A stretch of DNA of 64,000 nucleotides from Psychromonas aquimarina ATCC BAA-1526 (GCF_000428725.1 NZ_AUAM01000014.1:62001-126000), one strand, 5' to 3'; positions 44,132-53,721 are shown, numbered from the stretch's first letter. Notes: a model not told the origin generated them from the letters alone. Translations and numbers: made by a program.

Positions 44132-44842
44132 TTACCAGACATATCCAAACCCTATAACCAATGCATTATTTACTGCGCTGCTGCCGTCAGCATTTTCTAA
44201 TCCATTAGCCTGGTTGCGCCATTCAATAAAAGGCTGTGCTCCGCTGCGAGTCCACGTTACCCGAACTTCATGATCCATGGTGTTCACTTTATCGTTTCTG
44301 AACGCATCTTCACTGCCTTTTGCTACATAAATATTCTTGTAACTTAAAAGGAAATCAGCGTCAGTGAATTTATAAGAAACAGCATTGTCAAAGCGAAAAT
44401 CAGAATCCGCACTCTGCAGCTGCCCGTCAACATCTGCATAGATGTGGGCTCGTGTTCGATGATACAGAGAAATCCCATTATCAAAGTTGTAACCCAGCTT
44501 AATCAGGGGACGGTACTGGATCGTTTCTCCAGCTTGAACTAAGTTGTGGTAGCCGACTGATGCCCAAAAATTACTGCTGATATCTAACTTCTGCTCTAAA
44601 CCTAGCGTTACTACCGGTAAAGGCGCACTTGATTCGACGCTTCCAATAGGAATTGAATCAATTTCCATCAACACTCTAGTTCCAGAGTCAAAATTGTGGC
44701 CGACCTCCACTGTTGACGTTGATTTTGAACCGTGCAGGTTAGAATCATGAAACTGCACGTTACCGTTAAAATAACTCGTAGATGCAGCGGCAGGAGCTGC
44801 AAGTAAAGGTAAAAATGTTACTAATACAATATTTTTTCTCAT
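44132..44842 (-). CDS. KdgM-family oligogalacturonate/oligouronide-specific porin
   Basis: 236 residues. A signal peptide (VLVTFLPLLAAPAAA) is followed by a 12-strand small monomeric barrel. The family signature is visible in STVEVGHNFDSGTRVLMEID and EVRVTWTRSGAQPFIEWRNQ, and the protein ends GFGYVW with terminal Trp. KdgM porins admit acidic oligosaccharides from pectin, alginate or similar polymers. Its place between TRAP genes and a secreted lyase fits uptake of unsaturated oligouronides. GAGAG lies 9 bases before the ATG. Confidence 0.85.
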   Translation of the reverse strand: MRKNIVLVTFLPLLAAPAAASTSYFNGNVQFHDSNLHGSKSTSTVEVGHNFDSGTRVLMEIDSIPIGSVESSAPLPVVTLGLEQKLDISSNFWASVGYHNLVQAGETIQYRPLIKLGYNFDNGISLYHRTRAHIYADVDGQLQSADSDFRFDNAVSYKFTDADFLLSYKNIYVAKGSEDAFRNDKVNTMDHEVRVTWTRSGAQPFIEWRNQANGLENADGSSAVNNALVIGFGYVW

Positions 44843-44885
44843 TACAATTCTCTCTAAAATAATTAAATATAAATAAGTTTTTCAA

Positions 44886-46832
44886 TTAGTTAACACCAAA
44901 GAGTGTCGGCAGGTACATGGTAAAAAACGGGAAGTAGGTGATCAGCATCAGTCCTATAAACTGAAGAATGAATATTGGAATTAAAGGCTTAACAATGCTG
45001 GTGATTTTTTCGCCGGTCACGCTGCAGGACACGAATAAAACAGTGCCTACAGGAGGGGTTATCAATCCCATACATAGGTTATAAACGATAACAACACCGA
45101 ACTGAACAGGATCGATTCCTAACGCCATTGCTACGGGATAGAATATTGGGGTGAAAATTAAAAGCGCAGGCGCCATATCCATGAAGATGCCTACAACCAG
45201 TAGAGTAAGATTCATCAAAAGTAATAACAGAAGTTTGTTGTCCGTTATACCTATTAGAATTTCCCCAATAGCATCCGGGATACTCGCAAATGTCATACTC
45301 CAGCTCATGAGCCCGGAGCACGCAATAAGAAATAAAATCACAGATGAAGTAAGTGCTGAGTCGAACAAAATTTTGGGCAGCTTTTTTATATCTAATGATT
45401 TATAAGCTATTGATAGTATAAGACTATAAAGAACAGCGATTCCACCAGCTTCAATCGCGGTAAACACACCAGAAAGAATACCTCCAATGATCACGAATAC
45501 CATTGTTAAACTAGGAACTGTTTTCCAAACCGTTATACCAATCTCCCATAGTTGATAATTGGTATCATCAGTTTTGTAATTTAACTTCTTGGCATAAAAA
45601 TAGGCGACAATCATTACCGACAGGCCCATCATCATTCCAGGTATATAGCCGGCTAAAAACATCGCGGCAATAGACGCACTGCCGCCCGTAATCATTGAGT
45701 ATATGATAAAGATTCCAGTCGGCGGGATCATCATCCCCGTTGGTGCAGATGCGGCGTTGATGGCTGTGGACACTGCCATGTTATAGCCTTTCTCTCTAGC
45801 CATAGGCGAAATAATACCGCCAATAGCGGTTGAGGCGGCGATACCCGAACCAGACAGACAACCAAACAGCATGTTCGATAGAACATTAGCCTGCCACAAA
45901 TTTCCAGGTACTTTTCTACCAAGCAGCATAGCTAAATCGATCAGCCGGCGAGCAATTCCGCCTTGATTCATTATGTTACCGGCGAGAATAAAGAAGGGTA
46001 AAGCCAGGAAACCAAAGCTTTCTAACCCGCTAAAAAGCTTCTCACTTGCTGTAATCATTAAGCTCTGAGATTCAATCTGCAGCGATAAAGCTAATAACCC
46101 GGAGAAAGCCAGCCCTACAGAGATAGGCACATTAAGTGCTAACAAGAAGAAAAAAACGCCGAATAACAAAAATGTTGAAGTGATTTCCAAATACTCATCA
46201 ACCAGATACTCGAACAGAGCACTACTTTGAAATATGCCCCAGGCCAAATACATAACAAAGAAAATACCTGCCATAACCAATGCAGTTGTTAATGTGTTTC
46301 TATTGATTCCAACAGTATCTATTAGCCTTTTAAGCTGCATCAGGATGATATAAAACCCGGAAATAACCAAAATGCTTTGTAATACGGACATCGAAACCTG
46401 CATCATAGGAGAAGTGAATGCAATATTCTTTTCCATAGCATGTATCCCGCCGTAAATAATAATGACGGATAGAATCACGCTTAGCATCGCATTAAAAACA
46501 ATCACCCAAGACTGATGCTTTTCAGACAAGGCATCAAAAACCAGCGGCAAGCTAAGGTGTAGTCCTTTTGAAAAACACAGTGCAGATCCTAAGAAACTCA
46601 GCCAGATCATTAGATATATCAGCAGCTCTTGTGACAGTCCGCTTGGGTCACTTAGTACATATCTAGTGAAGACTTGATAAATGATCAGTATGCTCATCAC
46701 AGCCAATATGAGCGTTACAATTTTTGATAAGAGCAGTTCATTCCAATGACAAAATTTATACACGACAGCCTCAATTTTTGAGCCTGTTGAGCCTGCCTTT
46801 GTTTTTTTGAGGCTGATAGATTTATCCATCAT
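44886..46832 (-). CDS. TRAP transporter fused small and large permease (DctQM)
   Basis: 648 residues. The N-terminal DctQ part (~25–190, four helices; YVLSDPSGLSQELLIYLMIW) is fused to a DctM part (~205–648, about twelve helices; FLALPFFILAGNIMNQGGIARRL, INAASAPTGMMIPPTG, NLCMGLITPPVGTVLF). TRAP systems use a Na+ gradient and a binding protein to import carboxylated substrates such as uronates. The fusion resembles sialate and uronate TRAP permeases. The binding protein gene lies upstream with an 81-base gap holding a hairpin. AGGATG precedes the start. Confidence 0.93.
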   Translation of the reverse strand: MMDKSISLKKTKAGSTGSKIEAVVYKFCHWNELLLSKIVTLILAVMSILIIYQVFTRYVLSDPSGLSQELLIYLMIWLSFLGSALCFSKGLHLSLPLVFDALSEKHQSWVIVFNAMLSVILSVIIIYGGIHAMEKNIAFTSPMMQVSMSVLQSILVISGFYIILMQLKRLIDTVGINRNTLTTALVMAGIFFVMYLAWGIFQSSALFEYLVDEYLEITSTFLLFGVFFFLLALNVPISVGLAFSGLLALSLQIESQSLMITASEKLFSGLESFGFLALPFFILAGNIMNQGGIARRLIDLAMLLGRKVPGNLWQANVLSNMLFGCLSGSGIAASTAIGGIISPMAREKGYNMAVSTAINAASAPTGMMIPPTGIFIIYSMITGGSASIAAMFLAGYIPGMMMGLSVMIVAYFYAKKLNYKTDDTNYQLWEIGITVWKTVPSLTMVFVIIGGILSGVFTAIEAGGIAVLYSLILSIAYKSLDIKKLPKILFDSALTSSVILFLIACSGLMSWSMTFASIPDAIGEILIGITDNKLLLLLLMNLTLLVVGIFMDMAPALLIFTPIFYPVAMALGIDPVQFGVVIVYNLCMGLITPPVGTVLFVSCSVTGEKITSIVKPLIPIFILQFIGLMLITYFPFFTMYLPTLFGVN

Positions 46833-46874
46833 ATTTCACATCCTAATTCGTGCGAAGAATACGGTATTCAAGAA

Positions 46875-46904
46875 GAGGCTCTGATCAATTTCAAGCAGAG
46901 CCTC
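46875..46904 (-). other. Hairpin between dctP-like and dctQM-like genes
   Basis: GAGGCTCTG (46875–46883) and CAGAGCCTC (46896–46904), a perfect 9-bp stem with a 12-nt loop. Only TTCTTG follows leftward, so it looks like a processing or partial-termination element giving more binding protein than permease. Confidence 0.55.
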
Positions 46905-46913
46905 CGATAAAAA

Positions 46914-47903
46914 CTAAAGTGAACGTTTTTGAAGATCGAGCAGCTCTTTTAGAACAGGCCCTTTTTTCGGATCTTTCAGCGTTTTCTCATAAATAGGTCT
47001 CATTGATTCAATCAATGGTCCCTTATCAATTTCAACGATTTTCACACCAAGCTTTTCTTGCGCTAAAGCCATAGACTTATCTGCTTCGGTCTGGATCACA
47101 GCATAAGATTTTTCGCTGACTTCTTTCATAAGACGCCGAACAGTTTCCGCATCTTCTGCTCCCATTTTGTCCAGCACTCTGTTATTAATAATGATCAAAT
47201 CAACCATTCGAGTCTGTTCAGTAAGAACACCATATTTGGCAAATTCCCCAAACTTGAGCTCCCACAACGCTCCAAGGCCGCCTTCACCGCCATCAATCAT
47301 TCCCTGCTGCATAGCAGAATATATTTCAGTGAAGTCTAAAGGGGTTGGAGAAGTCCCCATTAGATTCAGCATTTCAATATAGGTAGGGCTGGACATTGTC
47401 CTCAATTTTAAACCTTTCAGATCCTCAACACTGGCTACAGGTTTGGTTGAATAGATGCTGCGAGGGCCATTATCTAGAAAGCCAATGACCTCAAATCCTT
47501 GAGGTTTAGTTGCTTTAAAAAGATCTTTGTTTACTAAATCACTATCCATCACCATCTTGAATTCGTCGAACGTTCGGAAAATATACGGTAGATTCAGCAC
47601 CCCGAATGATGGTTCGATATTTTCCATCATGGCACTGTTTATCAGCCCCATTTCTACCACACCGCTCTGTACCTGCTGTAAGTACTGCGCCTGTCCACCA
47701 AGTGTACCGTTGGCAAAAATCTTAATTCTCACCCGCTTGTCCGTTTCATCAGTAACCCTCTGCGCAAACTCCTGAAGAAGCAGCCCTGGAGGACCGTCTG
47801 CAGGAACGTTTGACGCTAGTTTGTAGGTCTTGGCAAGTACGCTGCCCGAGGACACGGATAACATCGTTGTTAGTAGTACAGCTGCTAGTTTTTTTAGTTT
47901 CAT
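46914..47903 (-). CDS. TRAP transporter solute-binding protein (DctP family)
   Basis: 329 residues. A signal peptide (LAAVLLTTMLSVSSGSVLA) is followed by the DctP fold: KLASNVPADGPPGLLLQEFA, VRIKIFANGTLGGQAQYL, and LKGLKLRTMSSPTYIEML with the arginine that normally pairs with the substrate carboxylate, then GMIDGGEGGLGALWELKF. In context the likely ligand is an unsaturated uronate-containing oligosaccharide. AGGA precedes the ATG. It is 34 bases after the GH88 gene. Confidence 0.92.
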   Translation of the reverse strand: MKLKKLAAVLLTTMLSVSSGSVLAKTYKLASNVPADGPPGLLLQEFAQRVTDETDKRVRIKIFANGTLGGQAQYLQQVQSGVVEMGLINSAMMENIEPSFGVLNLPYIFRTFDEFKMVMDSDLVNKDLFKATKPQGFEVIGFLDNGPRSIYSTKPVASVEDLKGLKLRTMSSPTYIEMLNLMGTSPTPLDFTEIYSAMQQGMIDGGEGGLGALWELKFGEFAKYGVLTEQTRMVDLIIINNRVLDKMGAEDAETVRRLMKEVSEKSYAVIQTEADKSMALAQEKLGVKIVEIDKGPLIESMRPIYEKTLKDPKKGPVLKELLDLQKRSL

Positions 47904-47937
47904 AATTGTTTTCCTAATGGATTAATTCACCTTCTGA

Positions 47938-49122
47938 TTACCAGAAGAATTTTTTGTGTCCCATCGCCCGAAGAACTCCCTCATAGTAGTAATAGTCACC
48001 GTAAGGGAGCATTGAGTTAGCAAGGTTTTCTTTATCCAGCTCCTTCGCTACATGAACAAAGGAAGCGGCTTGATTTAACAGCCCTTGTGCATTTTCGTCT
48101 GAAGTGAGATCACACTGCTCACGAAGAGCAAGGAGCATTTTAATACCGAATGTACGGTATTTTTCCGCAGTGCTCTTATTACCAAACTTATCCAGCACTT
48201 GACTAAGAAGAACGGCACCAGCAGCAGTAATAGAACCAGCAGAACTGTCTTTGTACTGGATTTCATGTTCCGGCAGCCGATAATCCCATACAGGGAGTAA
48301 ATCATCTGTAATGTGCTCAATAACCCAGTCCAGGAGCTTAGAGCTCACTTCGGCATAACGCTCTTCACCTGTCATTAACGCTAATTGAGCAAAGCCATGG
48401 ATTGCCCAGGCCTGGCCGCGGCTCCAGCAAGATTCATCTGCATAGCCTTGATAAGTGCCCCCGCGTATTGGCTCATTGGTCGTGGTGTCAAAGTCAAAGC
48501 TGTGATAGGTACTCCAGTCATCTCGAATGATATGTTTAATAGTGGTTTCTGCTTGTGCAATCGCGACTGTTTTAAAAGATTCAATGTTGGTCTCAGAGTA
48601 TGCCCACATCAGCAAAGGCAAGTTTTCCATACAGTCAATGATGATTTTTCCTTGTATCTTTTCTGCGTGTTCTTTTCCTTCAGAGCCGGCAGTCCATGCA
48701 ACAAGATAGTTACCATTCCAGTTAAATCGGTTTCTTAATGCTTCTGCCGCACGCAGTGCCAGAGTCCTAGCTTCCTTGTTTCCTGTCAACTTGTAGTCAG
48801 CCACAGCACTTAAGCTGAATTGGAATCCCAGATCATGATTCATCAAAATAGGTGTATCCAAAATACGATTGAGATGACCATAGCGCATACGGGCAAGGTT
48901 TTTAAATTTGCTAGTGCCCGATACCATGTAAGCCAACCATAGTTGTCCAGTCCAAAATGAATCAGTCCAAAAGATCTCGGTAGAAAAAATATCTTCCGGA
49001 TAAAGCCATTTGTAGTCTGCAGGACCCGCACCCACCATCGGGTTTCTCAGCCCTATATGAGGCGAATTTCGTTCTACGCTTAAAAAAATATCGTGACTAA
49101 TGGTTTCAAAATTATTACTCAT
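47938..49122 (-). CDS. GH88-family unsaturated glucuronyl hydrolase
   Basis: 394 residues, no signal peptide, so cytoplasmic. An (alpha/alpha)6-barrel of GH88 type: WTDSFWTGQLWLAYMVSG, HDLGFQFSLSAVADY (first Asp), IDCMENLPLLMWAY (second, catalytic Asp), CWSRGQAWAIHGFAQLAL, and SSAGSITAAGAVLL. It hydrates and releases the 4,5-unsaturated uronic acid left at the non-reducing end by a lyase. This is the expected partner of the lyase-like gene in the same operon. GH105 is the nearest alternative. It is the first gene of the leftward operon; GGGA lies 8 bases before the ATG. Confidence 0.88.
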   Translation of the reverse strand: MSNNFETISHDIFLSVERNSPHIGLRNPMVGAGPADYKWLYPEDIFSTEIFWTDSFWTGQLWLAYMVSGTSKFKNLARMRYGHLNRILDTPILMNHDLGFQFSLSAVADYKLTGNKEARTLALRAAEALRNRFNWNGNYLVAWTAGSEGKEHAEKIQGKIIIDCMENLPLLMWAYSETNIESFKTVAIAQAETTIKHIIRDDWSTYHSFDFDTTTNEPIRGGTYQGYADESCWSRGQAWAIHGFAQLALMTGEERYAEVSSKLLDWVIEHITDDLLPVWDYRLPEHEIQYKDSSAGSITAAGAVLLSQVLDKFGNKSTAEKYRTFGIKMLLALREQCDLTSDENAQGLLNQAASFVHVAKELDKENLANSMLPYGDYYYYEGVLRAMGHKKFFW

Positions 49123-49220
49123 TAAAGTATCCCAGTTATTACGTGATTGAATAGGTTTAATATATTTACTTACCTAATCATTAACCGTGACAAGGCATTG
49201 TTTTGAAATATGACGATTAG

Positions 49221-49232
49221 TGAAACGTTTCA
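49221..49232. promoter_or_regulatory. LacI-type operator candidate 1
   Basis: TGAAACGTTTCA, a perfect 12-bp palindrome with a central CG, as in most LacI-family operators. It is 99 bases upstream of the GH88 start and 161 bases upstream of the LacI-type gene, in the divergent region. Confidence 0.7.
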
Positions 49233-49355
49233 TAACTCGAGCTACAAACTCGATCCAGCGCACAAACCCAATCGCAACCAACTGATACAAAAGGATTGTT
49301 TTTATAACCTGATCATTTCAGATAAATGACATTGTTTAAAATGAGAGTTATGATA

Positions 49356-49369
49356 TGTTTTACGAAACA
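49356..49369. promoter_or_regulatory. LacI-type operator candidate 2
   Basis: TGTTTTACGAAACA: 5-bp arms TGTTT/AAACA around TACG. It is a weaker relative of the 49221 site and lies 24 bases before the regulator's own start, suggesting autoregulation. The rest of the 270-base gap holds no gene. Confidence 0.5.
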
Positions 49370-49392
49370 ATCCATAGATGATTTGAACAAGA

Positions 49393-50454
49393 ATGGTGAA
49401 GAAAAAAAAACGCGTAACGCTAGATGACATTGCGGCACTGTGCGGGGTATCGAAAGCCACTGTATCTAGGGTTATCAACAGAAGTGACCTAGTTAGTGAG
49501 AATATAGCCAGGCGTGTGAGAGAGGCACTCCATGAGCAGGGTTATCATCGAACACAACCAAGATTAAACTTGCCAATGCCAATAAAAAAAGCAATTATCA
49601 TTGGTGACTACGATCTAAATACACCGCATAGTTTTTTCTTCTCAGTACTAAAAGATCTTAACAACTATGCTTCAAATCTTGGTTTGTCATTAGAGCTAGT
49701 GTTTCGAACTCAACTGCTCGGTGAAGATAAAAAATCGATTCTTTTAAAAGCACAAGCAGTCATAGTCCTCGGCATGGATGATGAGGAATTACTGAGTGTC
49801 CTTAGGCCAGAGGACCTACCCGTTCTTATTATCAATGGATACGACCCGCAAATGCAGTTTCTCAGCGTATCACCAGATTATTACTTAGGAGGATATCTCG
49901 CAGCCAGGCACCTCCTCGATTTGGGACATACAAATATTAAGTGCATTACTGCAAACATTAAGTCGACAATAGTTCAACGTGCAGAGGGGTTTCGAAGTGC
50001 GCTTATTGCTAATGGAATTACTAATAGCGATGATTATTTTATAGATTTAGGGGCGTTAGCCAAAAACATAACTCACACTTTAGGCGAGCCCTGCAACCCA
50101 GGGACGGATTTTGGTGCTCACCAGTTTCTTCCCGAGCTAATAAGGAATGGAACATTCTCCAAAGTCACAGCCGTTTTCTGTATTTGTGATATGGTTGCAA
50201 TTACACTCATCGAGTCCCTAAACACGCAGGGGATTTCTGTCCCTAAAGACATTTCTGTATTAGGTTTCGATGATATTAATATATCTGAACTGATCAGCCC
50301 CCCATTAACAACAATAAGAACAGATCAAAAACAGCTAGCTAAAATAGCCATTCATACGTTACTGCAAACTATCAGCTCCAACAGCACAACTGTTACCAGA
50401 AGCTGCGTACCGGTGTCCATTGTCAATAGAAAATCATGTAAAGTAGAAAAATAA
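49393..50454 (+). CDS. LacI/GalR-family regulator of the polyuronide operon
   Basis: 353 residues. The N-terminal helix-turn-helix VTLDDIAALCGVSKATVSRV is followed by hinge helix VREALHEQGYHRTQ and a periplasmic-binding-protein-like sensor domain (HLLDLGHTNIKCIT; VLGFDDINISELISPPLTTI). It is divergent from the GH88–TRAP–kdgM–lyase operon, with two palindromes between them. It is expected to repress until a uronate or oligouronide binds. Weak ribosome binding site. Confidence 0.9.
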   Translation: MVKKKKRVTLDDIAALCGVSKATVSRVINRSDLVSENIARRVREALHEQGYHRTQPRLNLPMPIKKAIIIGDYDLNTPHSFFFSVLKDLNNYASNLGLSLELVFRTQLLGEDKKSILLKAQAVIVLGMDDEELLSVLRPEDLPVLIINGYDPQMQFLSVSPDYYLGGYLAARHLLDLGHTNIKCITANIKSTIVQRAEGFRSALIANGITNSDDYFIDLGALAKNITHTLGEPCNPGTDFGAHQFLPELIRNGTFSKVTAVFCICDMVAITLIESLNTQGISVPKDISVLGFDDINISELISPPLTTIRTDQKQLAKIAIHTLLQTISSNSTTVTRSCVPVSIVNRKSCKVEK

Positions 50455-50584
50455 AATGCCTAACGCTAGGGTCGCCGTCACATAGATTATGATAATAAAA
50501 ACAAACTGCACAGTTCCCCTCAAGCATGTCAAAAAGTTTTGAACTCCCTAAATACAAGTTAGATAAATAAGCCCGGCATTATCG

Positions 50585-51247
50585 CTAAGATTTTTTCTGC
50601 CGAGTTGAATATAAACGATAGGAGGCAGCCAGCATAAAACAGATTCCTGCAGGAAAAATTAACGCCATAAACTGATAACTTTGATACAAATAAGCGCCGC
50701 CGGTACCGCCCAGTATAAACCCCAGTAAAATAAGGCAGAATAATATACATTTTCTTTTATCAAACTCTTCACCGCGAAGTGCACCGCCTAACATAATGCC
50801 GAGATCCGTAAAAATCCCAGTCACATGGGTTGTTCTCACTACGGCGCCGCTGTACCTGGTCGCCAACGCATTCTGCAGTCCGCAGGCTGCCGACGCCAGG
50901 TAATGTCCTAGCGGTGCATGCTTATCTAAGAAGAAAATAGCGCCAAGAAGCAGCAGCCCTTCAATCATTAGCAAAAGATCATAGTTTCGTCCCAGTTTTA
51001 GCGATTCACTGGAAATGAGATACCCGGAAAGCGCTGAGCCTAATAAGAAGCTGAATAGGATCCCGGCAAGATGAGACAGGCTGCTGGAAAAGGTAAACAA
51101 CTCAGCTCCGAACATGGTTGTAGTTCCAGACAGATGCGAAACAGACTGGTGCTGAAAACCAAGCAGACCAACCGCATTTACTGTACCGGCCAGTAATGCC
51201 AGAGTAAATGCGCCGTATTCGACCCAGCGCGGTAATTTTCTTAACAA
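50585..51247 (-). CDS. YoaK family membrane protein (DUF1275)
   Basis: 220 residues with about six membrane helices. DUF1275 signature: GTVNAVGLLGFQHQSVSHLSG and the AACGLQNALATRYSG plus VVRTTHVTGIFTDLGI pair. The start appears to be TTG with AAGGAA upstream. The function of the family is unknown; a transport role is suspected. It lies 45 bases downstream of the ybbP-like gene on the same strand. Confidence 0.85.
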   Translation of the reverse strand: MLRKLPRWVEYGAFTLALLAGTVNAVGLLGFQHQSVSHLSGTTTMFGAELFTFSSSLSHLAGILFSFLLGSALSGYLISSESLKLGRNYDLLLMIEGLLLLGAIFFLDKHAPLGHYLASAACGLQNALATRYSGAVVRTTHVTGIFTDLGIMLGGALRGEEFDKRKCILFCLILLGFILGGTGGAYLYQSYQFMALIFPAGICFMLAASYRLYSTRQKKS

Positions 51248-51292
51248 TTTAGATTCCTTAAATAATTACAAATGGCAAGACCAGAAGCGAGG

Positions 51293-53692
51293 TTACTTCA
51301 AGGGTGTTAACAGCTGCTGAATAACACTCTTTAAACTGACAAATACAATCACTATTGCTAAAGCAGGCAAAGCAAACCACATAATAATATGAACACTCGG
51401 CTGTAACTGAAATCCCCATTTCATCAGGCTGAACAGCAGCGCTTCTGCTCCGGCTACGGCCGTTAACCCGGCAGCAGCGGCCATCACACCATACTCACTC
51501 CATAAAGTTCGGCTGATGCGCTTTCTGCCTGCTCCTAATGTACGGTACAGGGTTATTTCATTCTGGCGCTGTTTCAGACTTAAGCGTAACAGAGTAAAAA
51601 TCAGTAAGATGCCGCTGATCACCCCAAGTGCGGCTAATACACTTAACGACCAGGAAATCTGCACCAGCATACTTTGAACCCTTTCGCCCATAGTACGAAA
51701 ATCTAATAAAGTTACCGTCGGGTAATCCCGCCCAAGCTGATTTAATACCGGGATCTGCTTTTCATCTATACGAAAACTAACCAGCCAGGTTGCCGGCATC
51801 TGCGCAATTACATCTTTACTGAATATAAAATAGAAGTTAGGTTTCATGCTCTGCCACTGCACTGTACGTATGGAGTTTACCCGGGCACTGAAAGGCAGAC
51901 TGTTAACAGAAAAACTTAACTTATCCCCTACGGAAATCCCGAGATCAGCAGCCAGACTTGCCTCGATAGAAACCGCATTTTCTGCTGTCCATTTTCCGGC
52001 AGTGAGCTCATTATAAACAGGCAGTTTTTCTGCCCAGGTAAAGTTAATTTCGCGGCGCAGCGCATGAACATCCTGATTATTTTCAGCAGCTTTGTCTTTA
52101 GCATTAAGATCATTGATATGAGTCAAACGGCCGCGAATAATAGGATAAGCTTCAGACCTTTGTATGCTGTTATTATCCAGCTGCTGCAGATAGCGGCGCT
52201 GTTCTTCCGGGGCAATATTAAGCGCAAAAACATTAGCCGCATCCGGCGGCAGCGTCTGCTGCCAGTCTCCCAGCAGATCCGCTCGTACCAGCCAGATAAC
52301 CGCCACCAGCATTAAAGATCCCGACAATGCAGCCAGCTGCATCATAGTGGTTTGTGGAGAGCGTTTAATACGGCTTAATGCCAGGTGCATAGCAGCCCCC
52401 CATTTCCCGCTGCTAAGCAGGTGCAGCAGGGCGTAACTGATAGCGGCAAGCACTAAAAACAACAGAATAAGTCCGATACAGACCATCCATACTAATTTAC
52501 TTGCGCCGTAAAACAGCAGAAAAGCCGTCACAGGAGCAGCTGCCAGCCACCAGTTTTTTTTAGACCCCTTGCTGTTCTGCTTCTGCAGCACTTCTATCGC
52601 AGCTGTATCCAGCAGACGCAGCAGAGGAATGCCCAGCGCCGGCAGACCGATCAGCAGAGCAACTGAAGCGCCGAAAGCAAAAGGCAGCCAGCCGTAACCC
52701 GGCAGCTGTTGCGGTAGAATCCCCTGCAGAGGTAAACGCAATAAGAACTCTAAAGCGATACCGATCACAGAACCGATGATTAGGCTGCAGCTGAACATAA
52801 CAGCAGCCTGTGACAACAGCCAGCCGCGTAACCAGCGCCTGCCTGCGCCCATGCTTTTAAGCATAGCAACAGACTCTGCACGACTGGCGGCATAATGACG
52901 GCAGGTCAGCACCAGAGTGACCGATGCCATCAATATCACCATCAGAATGGTAAGGGATAAATACTGTTTGGCTTTAATAATTAAATCCGCGCTTCTCCCT
53001 TGATTTTCTTCGCTGATCCATGAATCGCCCGCCTGCGCTTGATGATTATCTTGAAGCTCCTTTAATGCATCGTTTTCACCATTAAAAAAGATACGGTACT
53101 GCACCCGGCTGCCTAACTGTACAGCCCCGGTTTTATCCAGATCTGAATAATGGATAAACACACCCGGCATAGTTCTAAAAGGGTTATAAGCCAGTTCCGG
53201 CTGCGCTTCAATTCTGCCGGAAACTTGTAATTCTGCATCTCCAACAGCAACAATATCGCCGATTTTTACATCCAGTAAAGAAAACAGACGTTCAGCAAGC
53301 CACAATTCACCTGGCTGCACGGCATTTTTTTGTAAACCTGCGGCTCCGGTTAATAATAAGTCACCGCGCAGCGGATAACTGCTCTGCACCGCTTTAGCAC
53401 TGACCAGCTGCATATTGTTATCGCTGAATGCCATTGTCTGAAAGCGAATCTGCCGCGATAGACTCAACTCTAAGTCCTCGGCATCCGACAGCAGAGACTC
53501 TGGAACCGGATTTGCTGAACGAAACACCAGATCGGCAGCCATCATGGAGCGCCCCTGATCTGTCATCACCTTTTCAACACGAACAGCCAGTGCCGATAAT
53601 GCAACTACGCAGGCAACAATCAAGGTAAGTGCAGCCGTCACCGGCCACAACTGCCCCGACCAGATTTCCCGCCAGCTCCAGCGGAAAACCAT
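51293..53692 (-). CDS. ybbP: ABC transporter permease, YbbP-like (FtsX family)
   Basis: About 799 residues. An N-terminal helix after MVFRWSWREIWSGQLWPV, a large periplasmic domain, two FtsX domains with four-helix sets (SLTILMVILMASVTLVLTC... and LSVLAALGVISGILLIF...), the MacB/LolC-like layout of E. coli YbbP. The ATG at 53692 with AGG 7 bases upstream matches the E. coli N-terminus; a GTG at 53725 that overlaps the ybbA stop is also possible. With YbbA it probably forms an envelope lipid- or lipoprotein-related ABC complex. Confidence 0.85.
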   Translation of the reverse strand: MVFRWSWREIWSGQLWPVTAALTLIVACVVALSALAVRVEKVMTDQGRSMMAADLVFRSANPVPESLLSDAEDLELSLSRQIRFQTMAFSDNNMQLVSAKAVQSSYPLRGDLLLTGAAGLQKNAVQPGELWLAERLFSLLDVKIGDIVAVGDAELQVSGRIEAQPELAYNPFRTMPGVFIHYSDLDKTGAVQLGSRVQYRIFFNGENDALKELQDNHQAQAGDSWISEENQGRSADLIIKAKQYLSLTILMVILMASVTLVLTCRHYAASRAESVAMLKSMGAGRRWLRGWLLSQAAVMFSCSLIIGSVIGIALEFLLRLPLQGILPQQLPGYGWLPFAFGASVALLIGLPALGIPLLRLLDTAAIEVLQKQNSKGSKKNWWLAAAPVTAFLLFYGASKLVWMVCIGLILLFLVLAAISYALLHLLSSGKWGAAMHLALSRIKRSPQTTMMQLAALSGSLMLVAVIWLVRADLLGDWQQTLPPDAANVFALNIAPEEQRRYLQQLDNNSIQRSEAYPIIRGRLTHINDLNAKDKAAENNQDVHALRREINFTWAEKLPVYNELTAGKWTAENAVSIEASLAADLGISVGDKLSFSVNSLPFSARVNSIRTVQWQSMKPNFYFIFSKDVIAQMPATWLVSFRIDEKQIPVLNQLGRDYPTVTLLDFRTMGERVQSMLVQISWSLSVLAALGVISGILLIFTLLRLSLKQRQNEITLYRTLGAGRKRISRTLWSEYGVMAAAAGLTAVAGAEALLFSLMKWGFQLQPSVHIIMWFALPALAIVIVFVSLKSVIQQLLTPLK

Positions 53693-53721
53693 TTTATAAC
53701 CTGAAGAGTTTTTTATATTTT

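Noticed and set aside
44886-47903. TRAP system as the sialic acid transporter SiaPQM
   Set aside because: The fused QM resembles SiaQM and nan genes lie ~10 kb away, but this operon also holds GH88, a KdgM porin and the lyase-like gene under a LacI-type regulator, lacks the nan dyad, and the nan cluster has its own symporter.
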